From NCBI GenBank assembly GCA_033980235.1, contig CM067075.1, forward strand, positions 12,250,292 to 12,314,291: 64,000 bases of DNA. The letters run 5' to 3'. Position numbers and translations under genes: made by a program. Below, piece after piece: positions 1 to 12,200 of the stretch (position 1 is its first letter; each line of letters begins with the position of its first letter). Origin of the DNA: Diadema setosum. Taxonomy: Eukaryota; Echinodermata; Echinoidea; Diadematoida; Diadematidae. Below the pieces are notes generated by a model. That model was given only the letters and a program-made list of their open reading frames with translations, searched no databases and had not been told where the DNA came from.

Positions 1-278
1 AGATGCATTCACATGACAATTATGTATTTAATGTACGATGTTATAAACTGAACCGGTTTAATGATCATAAGAATTAAGACATACAGATAACTTTATTAGA
101 CAAAAGAATACATTTCAAATCGCTTTGCGTCGATATTTGACCAGGGTCACTCGGCAAAATTACGTTTAGTCGAATATTGAACATCTTCTTGTTCACATGA
201 ACCGCACGTTCAAAAGATATTTCCATAATCATGATAATGAAGTATGGTCTTAAAATTATGGCAGCAGACTACACGTAC

Positions 279-420
279 CCTGGCAGCCATATACTTGAAT
301 AGTGTCTCCCAGTTCAACGTCAGTTCCAAAAGTCACTTGGATAGCCCGGACAGGTCCCAATTCAGATGGAAGCCAGAGGTTCGTTGAAGCACTGTCACTT
401 AGAGTAACTGTTACTTCGCC
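279..420 (-). CDS. Exon: M1 domain copy 5, second half; last exon in window
   Basis: Phase 0 to 1, 142 nt: GEVTVTLSDSASTNLWLPSE, LGPVRAIQVTFGTDVELGDT, IQVYGCQ. The donor GTACGT shows the gene continues beyond position 1. Positions 1-278 are intron with no further exon that I can see. Confidence 0.86.
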
Positions 421-3198
421 CTATGCATTAAAATGACAAAAAGTGAACAGTGTACCAGTAAGTGTTTCCCGTGCAAACAAAATAGAACGTTAACAATAAC
501 AAGTACGATTGGGCCCATCCAAACGAGGCTCTATAATGGTGGTCTCCTGTATAATTCATTTAGATAATGATTGTCATACTACGCAACATTGTTATTTTCT
601 TTGTTACGATATTAGGGAAAGTGTGATTTCTATATTAAGTAAAATTGCTATATTCATTTTCTATCTTCTATTTTTTTGTACATACTTTGTATTCATTTGA
701 TATTGTGCACGTGTAATGAAATAACAGGGATAAAACCAAACGAAAGTAAACAAGCAAAATTCAACATTTCCAAAATCGATTCATCTGTATTGTGATTAAC
801 GTCCTAAATTTGTCTAAAATGGAGTTCACAACGTTTGTCTGCTGGAATTTCACCTGATTCTCTGACTCTCCCGATCCTGAACCGGAGAGGTCACCAGATC
901 CCGAGTCTGCGTTTTCGGCAAGAACAGTGATCCATTCATCTCCTTGGGAGCGCTTGATCCTGAATACTACTGTAGTCACTGAAGCAAAGCTGTTGGCAGG
1001 TAGTTTGATTCCAGTGATAGTAGTAGGCTGACTGAAGCTGGCTTCGTATGTCAAGGGACTCACTGCTTGCAATGGTTCCTGTGGCTCGTAGCATTCTGAA
1101 AGCAGAAATAAGTTCCATACCTTAATATACCGGTGAAACAATCATTCATAATAGATACATAATGTTAATGTGCGTATAATACAGCCACTCTCTTTGCAAC
1201 CTCGTTTGTCTCTGTCATACTTTGGTACCTAGGAGATCCCTTTTAATAGTAACAAGCACGCGGTTAGAACAAGCATACAGGGGAAAGCGGCGAGCTTTCC
1301 AATTGAGTATATTCGTCAACACCAAGAAAGTCCAATCTATCCAAATATGCACGGCTGAAGTATCTGAAATTCATATATTTTCTGAGGAAGTGAATACACA
1401 CTGTATATAGTATAATGACATGATCATTACCCGTTCTAATTGTCGTTTCAACAGCTTCAGTGGTTGTAGTCAGTCGAATCGTAGTGAACGTTCCCTCTGC
1501 AAAGACGGCAAATTATGTAGGCGAACATAATTTTAGAACAATAGTTATTAGAAACAATAACACAACAACATGGAACATCTGAAACTCGTGATTATGGGGA
1601 GGTAAGCAACACTATGTATGTTATGTCTTCTATATTCTGAACCCTGTCGTTGAAATGACATGTACATAAAACTCTGAAGCCAGATTGTATTTCTTGAGTG
1701 TAAAGGAGATATAACTTTTTTGACACGACAAAACAATCGTCATAACAGGGAGGGGATAAGTTGCAGACATATATCGTAATCTCTGCATGGTTTATGCTTG
1801 AAAATTATTGTATAATGCTCTGCGTTTGTACTATCCTGTGGGTCACTGATATCGTTTAAAGGGATGGTATAGCTTTGGCTGAGACTTTTCCTCAGGTTTC
1901 AAGCTTTTTTGATGACATAGTGAGAAATTTCTTATGATTATGTAAGATATATGAAAATGTAAGAGTTCATGTAATTCGAAGAGGAATTGATCGTTTATAT
2001 GATGAAAATTGGTTTTGAAATGGCTGTACTTTCACTAACTCTATATGACTAAAATTTGTAGATTGTACAAGAAATAAGAAGGTAGCAAGTTATCTTTTAA
2101 TACCCGTGGTTCTTGGTGCTTCCGTTGGAGCAGTCGTTGTTGTAGCTGGAACAGTTGGGGATGTCCCTTCTGTAAGTAGACACAGGTGAAAGAAAATGAA
2201 ATTTTACTTGTCACCGTTTGTTTTATTCATTATCGAACCAAAGATATACCTTTCTGATTGTATTGTGTTTTACTTTAACAAGCATCCACTTTTGACATAG
2301 ATTTAACAGGCTTGCGTTTTCTAGTGAGTTATGAATAAGATGATTGTACGTTTACTTAGAATTTATTTGGAGTGAACGACATTAAACTTTCCTTTTTTAA
2401 TGGGGGTGAGTGGAGAAAAGGGGGCTGCCGAGTCAGAGAATTTCGATCTTTGGTTTTACAGCAATGGTTCAACTAAGTTCTAAGCATTTTAATAGTGAGC
2501 AAAATGTGCATGTAGGGCCTACATTACCTGCAGTTGTTGTTGGTTGTGTCGGAGCAGCAGACGATGTTCCTTCTGTAAGTAGGGATATTAAGTGAACAGA
2601 AAAATGTGGTTTAAACAGTCAACCTAGAGACTATTTTAAGTCAACTGAGTACATGGTGAGGGACTTTTCTTTCCCATCGTATATTGTTTCAAGTGGCATC
2701 AGAATATTTGGACAATTAATTCTCTCACCTGTTTCCAATGCATGGCACTGGCCCAAATAGTTTCTGATGGTACCTTTTTATCATGTGAAAAAAAAAATAG
2801 TACCGATGTCTGGCAAGCTGTGACGTCAACAGAGTAGCGATTCTTTGAAAAAGATAACGAAATGAGAATTAATTACCTGTAGGGGTGGTACCTCTTGTTG
2901 TTGGGGCTTCAGTAGGTCCTGCGTTGAAAGTTGAATAATAATAAACAAACAACAAATCCGGGAATGAATCACTTTTCCAGAGCAATTGATTTGGTATAAC
3001 GAGCCGATGAATTGAATGGCATGTGTTCATAATATAAAAAAAAAACCAAAACAAAAACTGAACCAGTGGTAAAGATCATTAGCCAACCCATATATATAAT
3101 ATATATAAATATATATACATAATATATATGTATATATATATAAATATGATATGATATTCTCATACATTATATACATAATCAAGATAGATACAGATACA

Positions 3199-3235
<37 letters not shown>

Positions 3236-6200
3236 TCGAGAGAGAGAGAAAGCTTTGTCGGACAAAGGAATGAAATAATTTATGTAAAGATACGCGCTTT
3301 TGTCGAACTTTTGTTTTTAGGATCACTTGGTAGAATTACGTTTCGTTCAAGAGTGAACACTATTCCTTTAATAGTTTCTCGTTTAAATGACCGCATGATG
3401 TAACATGAGAGTTGGGTCTTTACGATATGGCATCAGACTACACATACCCTGGCAACCATAGACTTGGATGGTGTCTCCCAATTCAACGTCAGTTCCAAAA
3501 GTCACTTGGATAGCCCGGACAGGTCCCAATTCAGATGGAAGCCAGAGGTTCGTTGAAGAAGTGTCACTCAAAGTAATTGTTACTTCACCCTATGCATGAA
3601 ATAATGAAAAAAAAAATGAATTGTGTATCAGTGTGCTTTTTCTGTTCCCATGCGAACAAAGTCCGTCCAAGAAAAGAGTCGCAATGTATAAGATGGGACC
3701 CAATCCACGCAAAGCTCCGTTTGTGATGGCGGTTTCCCATGAAGTTTTCTCCCTCGCTGACATAATTATCATTTTATGGTTGTTCGGTTGTCAGGTAAAG
3801 TGTAGTGACGTATTTCATGTGTGACAACTCCTGTGCTTACTTTTTTTTTTAGTTTTAGTTTGTAACCGTACATAATGAAAATAAATAACACCAGAAATGA
3901 AACCAATCCTCTTTAAAAAAAAAAGGTTGAGCACAATCGCAAAATTTGAAATATACAAAATAGATTATCAATCTAGATTCATTCCCGCGTCCTGCCGCGT
4001 ATCCACACAGGTAGTGTAAGAGACAAAGTTATCAAATCATGGAGTTCAGAATAATTGTGTGTTCGAGTTTTACCCGAGTCTCTGAATCTCCCGATCCTGA
4101 ACCGGAGAGGTCACCCGATCCCGAGTCTGCGTTTTCGGCAGGAACAGTAATCCATTCATCTCCTTGGGCGCGCTTGATGCTGAATACTACTGTAGTCACT
4201 GAAGCAAAGCTGTTGGCAGGTAGTTTGATTCCAGTGATAGTAGTAGGCTGATTGAAGCTGGCTTCGTATGTCAAGGGACTCACTGACTGCAATGGTTCCT
4301 GTGGCTCGTAGCATTCTGAAATCAAAGTTAAGATACTTGACGTAACCTACTAGCAATTTTATTCAAGCTTTTTAACTGCAGTGAATCCGAAAGTTTTTAA
4401 TTTTAAGTTGGGGTTCAGGTTGAGCTTTTTGACTTTACTTATTGTTTACGGGCCTTTTACTGAGCATTCTACTTTTGATTAGAAGGAAAATTAAGTAGAA
4501 ACCAATTTGAGTTGGAATGCTTTGAAATGGTCTTTTTTAAAACTCATGTCCACATTGTGCAGACGTCGTTTCATTGCAGTGAAATAACATGAAAATTGTT
4601 TGAAAGGATTACCTCGTGTTGTTGTTTGCTCTATTGCTGAAGTGGTAACAGACGTGGTTGTTGGTCGAGTCGGCCGAGTCCTGGGGGTTGTGATTTCTGT
4701 AACAAGAAGAAATACATGTCTAACTTGACGGTCGAACAGTTAAACCAAGCAACAACAACAACAACAAAAAAAGCCACTATTTCAAAATGAACAAGAGTGA
4801 AACAAGAATACCACCAACAACAAAACAACAGTGGTGAAAACTTACCTGACTGACCAAGAGTTGTTGATTCTGAAATAAAAAAGACAACGATAAAGGAAAG
4901 AAACATATGGACTTTTAGTGATTGGACGACCATCATTTTTTTTAAGAATAATTTTGTGAGTTATCAAGATAGTCATTAAATTTGAATGCATGCACAATTT
5001 ATAATACATTGCGGTATTAATATTTTGCTGGACTCTCTAAGAAAATGGCATTGCTTTGATAGGTTTTGAGTTCTTGACTGCGGTTTCTTTCCCCTTTGAC
5101 TATCTTTTTTCCGCTAGATGTTCGGGATACTAGTCGAACAAAAATTGCAAATCAAATTGTGAAACAGGTGAGCAGTCACCATTTCTGCGACAAACGTTAA
5201 GAAGCTGAGAGCGGATGGGTGTGTGGAACAAGACTCAATTATTTGTAAATGAAACATTCCCTTAAATTTGAGGAGCAGAGGAGAATTTCGTAATTGCAGT
5301 TCACTTAAACATTTCAACTAATATTAGTAGATATTAGTAGACATTAGAACAACAGATGAAACTATAAAACCCCCAAAATTCAAATTCTTGTCGAAAGAAA
5401 AATACGATTTCTTTTTTTCGTTTAACATTCTAATTCATTTTTACACTGAGAAGGAAAACCGAAGATCTCTTCTTGCTGCATTGTATTTCCTTTTAATCAG
5501 GGTTCTTTTGACATACAATTAAGCAAGGTTTGTGTTTCAGCTATATAGCCTGGTAGCTGATTTACGTTTAAATATAGCTTGTTTGCAAATAATGGCATTA
5601 AGATTTCCTTTTTATAGGGTGTACATGGAATGGAGAAAGGGTGTTGGGTTGGATAATTTCGCTTTTTAGATTTACTGTAACGATTCCACTAATTATTAAG
5701 CATTATAGCAAGAGAAATGTGCATACCCGCAGTCGTTGTTGCTTGTGTAGGAGCAGCCGTTGTTGTGGATGGAGCAGCAGACGATGTTCCTTCTGTAAGC
5801 AAGGATATTGATAATTTCCATTGTCAACACCTGAAACTATAGGATCACAGAGTACATGGAGGGGAACTACTTTTTGACCTTATTATATTTTCTCTCAAGA
5901 GGCATCACAATAGATTTGGCAAAGTAATTACTTCGTCTGCATTCAATGCATGGCACTGGTCCATATATATTTAAAATGCTGTCACTGTGTAGATTTCGTG
6001 TATGTTATATCTCATCAATCCCTTGATGGATAAAAATCAAGGGAGCAGAGATCTCCTAGTGGATAAGAGTAAATAAGAAAGAGAGTTTATAGTTTGCTGT
6101 CTTCCACGATAGGAGAAAAAATAAGATTTTATACAAAAAGATAAAAAAGAAATAACGAAAAGTGGGCGATATGAGCATGTCCATTACCTGTAGTTGTTGT

Positions 6201-9200
6201 TGCTTCTGTTGGAGCAGCCGTTGTTGTCGCTGGACCAGAAGGCGATGTCCCTTCTGTGCGCAAAGACAATGAATGGGAATGTGTGATTTTACAGGTCAAA
6301 TGTGAAGGTATCAACAGGGCGCGTATTTACTCAAAGGGGGAAAAAGCTTCTTATGCTACTTCATGTCATCTTATACATTAATGACACACTTTTTTTATTT
6401 GACAATTTCAGACAGATTTCAGTATCGAGCGCAAATGTATCGTGTGTTGCGTTACTCTAGTTTCATCTTACCACATGCACAATGTACGAAAAAAATAATA
6501 CAGAAGTCCGATAAGTTGTGACTTTAATGGTGAAGCGACTTCTTGACCAAGATAACCAAGTTTGACTTGAAAATACGAAACTCCGTACCTGTCGTTGGTG
6601 CTTCAGTAGGTCCTGCATTGAGAGGCAAATGTGAAAAAAATAAATAAATCATCCACCCAGGGCAATCAATTTTGTACAAACCGGTGAGTCGAATGAGTTG
6701 TATTCACATGGCAATAATGCATTTGATTACTGTTGATGATGTTATAAAGTGATCAAGTTTTAATGACCATAAGAAACAAGACATAGAGAGGGTTTTATTG
6801 GACGAAAGAAGAATACATTTAAATGCGCTTTGCGTCGATATTTGGTTTCCAGATCACTCGGCAGAATATTACTTTTAGTCCAATTATTCTGAACATCTTC
6901 TCGTTCACGTCAAAAGATATGTTCATACTGGAGTACGGTCTCAAAATTAAAACAGACTACACGTACCCTGGCAGCCGTAGACTTGGATCGTGTTTCCTAT
7001 ATCAAGGTCAGTTCCAAAAGTTGCTTGGATAGCCCGGACAGGCCCCAGTTCGGATGGTAGCCAAAGGTTCGTTGAAGCAGTGTCGCTAAAAGTAATTGTT
7101 ACTTCGCCCTATGCATAAAAATGATAAAAAGGAAACAGCATACCAGTGATTTTCGTGTTTCCCATGCAAACGAAATAAATCGTAAAACAATAACAGGTTC
7201 TGCTTATAATGGTGGTCTCCTGTATAGTTTAATCCGGCGTTTATATGATATCTATCAACTAAGCAATATTTTACATTTCTTTATGTTAGGGAAAGTGTAA
7301 TTTTTAATTCATTTTTATCTTCTATTTTCTGTAGATGCTTTATATCCAGTAACTGTACATATGATAAGAAATAACAACAGACATAAGAACCAAACGAACA
7401 AAGCAAGACAAGTGAAGACATATAGTACAGCAAAATGCAACATTTACACAATCGATAATCAATTGTAAATCAACTTTCCGCTGCATCCCCCGTTTCAACA
7501 TAAGTAGTATCAAAGAGAAATTTGTCTATTTATGGTCTTGGGACTACTTGTCTCCTGGAGTTTCACCTGAGTCTCTGAATCTCCCGACCCTGAACCGGAG
7601 AGGTCACCAGATCCCGAGTCTGAGTTTTGGGCAAGAACTGTAATCCATTCGTCTCCTTGGGCGCGTTTGATCCTGAATACTACTGTAGTAGTTGTAGGGA
7701 AGCTGTTGGCAGGTAGTTTGATTCCAGTGATAGTAGTACGCTGACTGAAACTGGCTTCGTATGTCAAGGAACTCACTGACTGCAATGGCTCCTGTGGCTC
7801 GTAGCACTCTGAAAGCAGAAATAAGTTCCATGCTTTAACCTACCAGTGAAACAATCATTCACGATAGATATATAAGGTTTATCCGCCCATGATAGAGCCA
7901 ATCGGTCTCGCGTTAACTCACTCGTTCCCTCACAGTTAGTCTTTTCCAAGCCTCAGCCAGGAGACCTTGTCAAAGGGAAGTAATAAGCATGAAGGTAGAG
8001 TAAGCATACAGGGGAATTCGACGAGCTTTCTTTCCAAATGCGTATATCCATCAAAATATGCACGGCTGAAGTATCTCAGATACAGATATTTTCCAGAGGA
8101 AATGAATTGACATAACGACATGTGCATTACCGGTTCTTATTGTCGTTTCAACAGCTCCAGTGGTTGCAGTCACTCTAACCGTAGTAAACGTTCCCTCTGC
8201 AAAACGGCAAATTATGTAGACGAACATAATTTTAGAAGAAAAGTTATTATAACGATTAAAAAAAAAAAACACTAAAGCTCGGGAACTCGTGATTATGGGC
8301 AGGTAAAACAATATTATAAATGATTTTATCCTATATATTCTGAACCCTGCCGTTGAAACGACGTCATCTGCATACCATCCTGAAGCCAGATAAACCAGCA
8401 ATTATTTTTCTGGAGTTTGAAGGATACTATAACTTTCTTTGATAAGACAAAATAATCGTCATAACAGGCAGGGAATAAGTTGCAGATATATATTGTAATG
8501 TCTGCAAGGTTTATGCTTGAAATCTTAGTGTACTTCTCTTCATTTGCATTTGTACTATTCTTTGAGTTACTAATACAGTTTAAACAGACTTTACCATCCT
8601 GGTGGTTGGATAATGGTTAACGAACTAGTATACTCAGTGCACGAGTGGAGACAAACAGATTACTGGGCTTTTGGTTAATTCCATTTACACGCTAATCTGG
8701 TTTCAGACAATGAATTCCTTCTAGAAAGTATGTATACACTTAAGCATGATTTCAAACTCTTGAATTGTTGGATTTAACATTGATCGAGGAATATACATGA
8801 AATGATACATGAGTACAGATTTAAAATGATTAGTTCTCACTGGGTAATATTAATGTGAAAAAAAAAACCCTTCTTTTTTTTCTTCGAGGGACGGGAGAGA
8901 ACTTTAAATTCGCTTTACGACTAAGATTTGTAGATTGTACAAGAAAATAAGAGGTTGCAAAAGAAATCTTGTAATACCGGTAGTTCTTGTTGTTGCTTCC
9001 GTTGGAGCAGTCGTTGTTGTAGCTGGGGCAGTTGGGGATGTCCCTTTTGTAGTAGACACAGTAGAAAGAAAATGATATTTTACTGATCAACATTCTTCAT
9101 TTATTATTACTTTAAGGGAAAAAACTACAGATACATTTTTGATTGTATTGTGTTTCATGTTAACAAACATCTCTTTTGAAATAAATTTCAACAGGCTTGG

Positions 9201-12200
9201 GCACGTGTTGGGTTTTCGGGTAAGTTATAAAGAGATTAATTTTAAGTTGACATACAGTGAACTCCCGTTCGAGACCAGCAGTTTTCTTTCGTTACATGTA
9301 TATCGAAATTTCGATATAACCGAACAAATAAACAATAAAAAGTTAATAAAAAACAAAGAGCGGATAATGTTGCGGTCTGACTTTTTACTTCGTTGTGCCC
9401 GGAATTTCGTTATAACAGTGTTCGTTACAACGCGAGTGCACTGTATAGTTTATTTGCATTAAACTGTTTTTTTGTTTGTTTTTTTGTTTGATTGGTTTTT
9501 TTTTTTTTAGTGGGGGCGGGGTGTAGAAGAAAGGAGCTGCCGAGTCGGACAGTTTCGATCTTTGTTTAACAGTAACGCTCCCACTAAATTCTAAGCATTT
9601 TGATAGTTAGCGAAATGTGCATGTACATTACCTGCAGTTGTTGTTGCTTGTATAGGAGCAGCCGTTGTTGTGGATGGAGCAGCAGACGATGTTCGTTCTG
9701 TAAGCAGATTTATTAAACAGAAAGTGTGATTTAAACAGTCAACCTAGAGCCTATTTAAAATCAATTGAGTACATGGAGAAAGACTTTCTTTCCTATCGTG
9801 TATTTTGTTTCAATAGGCATCAGAATATCTTGGCAAAAGGTTGGTAATGTAAAAAAAAAAATAACACAAATGTCTGCCAAGCTGTGACGTCAACAGAGTA
9901 GCGACTTTTTGACAAAGATACCAAAATGCGAATTAAGAATATGAAACTTTACCTGTAGGGGTGGTACCTCTTGTTGTTGGGGCTTCAGTAGGTCCTGCGG
10001 TGAAAGGCAAATGTGGAATTAAAAAAAAAAGTTAATTAATCCCTTTCCCGAACAATCGATTTTGAATAAGCTGATAAATTGAATGAGATGTATTCACTTG
10101 CAAAAATATATACAATTCATAATCAGGTTTTAAAGAAAATTAACCAACCCGTTTATTATACTGAACTTTGTCGGACAAAGCAATGAAACACCTATACCGT
10201 TCTCGTCGAACTTTTGTTTTCAGGATCGCTTGGCAGAATTACGTTTCGTTGAATAGTGAACACTACTTCTTTAATAGTTTCTCGTTTGAATGACGCTCAC
10301 GATCAGAAGACACTCTAGTAACACGAGAGTTGGGTCTTTACGATATGACAGCAGACTGCACGTACCCTGGCAGCCATAGACTTGGATGGTGTCTCCCAGT
10401 TCAACGTCAGTTCCAAAAGTCACTTGGATAGCCCGGACAGGTCCCAATTCAGATGGAAGCCAGAGGTTCGTTGAAGAAGTTTCACTCAAAGTAATTGTTA
10501 CTTCGCCCTGTGCATGACATAATGACAAGAGTGATTAGTGTATCCGTGTGTTTTTCTGTTCCCCATGCGAACAAAACCCGTCCAAGACAAGAGATGCAAT
10601 ATAGAAGATGGGAACCAATCCGAGTAAAACTACGTTTGTGATGGCGGTTTCCCGTGAAGTTTTCTCTCTCGTTGACACAATTATCATTTTATCGTAGGCA
10701 ACGTTACTACTTTCCTGTTTGTTAGGTTATCAGGGAAAGTGTCGTGACCTATATGTCATACGTGACACTTGGTGCAATGAATCGTATCTTCTACATCCTG
10801 TGCATACTTCTTATTCGTTTGTAATCGTACATATGAAAAGAAAGAACAACATAAAAAAGACCATATACCATTTCCAAAAAGTGAACACAATTGAAAAACT
10901 CGAAATGTACAAAATCGATTATCTATTTCGATTCACTCCGCCAAAACCTCCTGCCTGACTACATAGGTAGTAGATCATAGACAAAGTTACCAAATAATGG
11001 AGTTAAGAATATTTGTGTATTCGACTTTCACCTGATTATCTGAATCTCCCGATCCTGATCCGGAGAGGTCACCAGATCCCGATCCCGAGTCTGCGTTTTC
11101 GGCAAGAACAGTGATCCATTCGTCTCCTTGGGCGCGCTTGATTCTAAATACTACTGTAGTAGCTGTAGGGAAGCTGCTGGCAGGTAGTTTGATACCAGTG
11201 ATAGTAGTAGGCCGACTGAAGCTGGCTTCGTATTTCAAGAGACTCACTGACTGCAACGGCTCCTGTGGCTCGTAGCATTCTGAAGGCAAAATTGAAATGC
11301 TCTTTGTAACCTACACAGTAAGTTTCTTTATTTGAACTTTTTAACTGCAGTGTTTCAAAGGTTTTCAAATTTATGTTTGGGTATTGTTGAGCGCTTTGAC
11401 TTTGAATATTTAAAAGGGCTTTTTACAGTAGAATTCTACGTTGAATACAAGAAAAATTGGTAGAAACAAATTTGAGTTTGAATATTGTGAAATAATAATA
11501 ATCATGCAGACGTCGTTTTATTGCAGTTAAATAACATGAAAAGTGTTTGAAAGGGTAACCTGGTGCTGTTGTTATCTCAATTGCTGATGTGGTAGCAGAC
11601 GTGGTTGTTGGTCGCGTCCGAATCCTGCCGTTCGTGGTTTCTGTAAAAGCGAGAAACGCATGTTTCACTAGGCAGTTGAACAGTTGCAACCAAACATAAA
11701 GTACAAAACAGAATGCATTGAGCTGGGATGTGAGAAAGGGAGGAAGCGTCATGTATAGGGGCTTCATTTTTTTCCATAATTTCAAAATGAGTAATAGTTT
11801 TAAAAACAGTGATTGAAATGTACCTGACAGACCGAGAGTTGCTGTTTTTGAAAACAGAAAAATGAATTAAGGAAGAGAAACACGAATACCCTAATCTGTC
11901 AGACAATTATCTTTTGGAAAGGATTACTATGTGAATAAATTTATTGGTAGTATTCATTGGTAGTGTTGTATAATTGAATGAGTGATTAGAATTATTATTA
12001 TCATTATTGTTTTTTTAAGTTTTAGGTTAAATGTATGTTGAAATAGTTTGGCGGTTGTGATTTCTGTAAAAACAAGAAACGCATATTTCACTATGTAGTG
12101 GAACAGTAATATATCACCAGATAGAATCCACTATATCAAAATGAACAGGAGTAAGGGAGAATGAACAGCAACAAAGCAACAGTGGTGGAAACTTGCATGA

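Noticed and set aside
509..700. Small + strand open frame near the left edge
   Set aside because: Lies in the intron between the two halves of M1 copy 5; no domain, no splice signals, composition of AT-rich intron.
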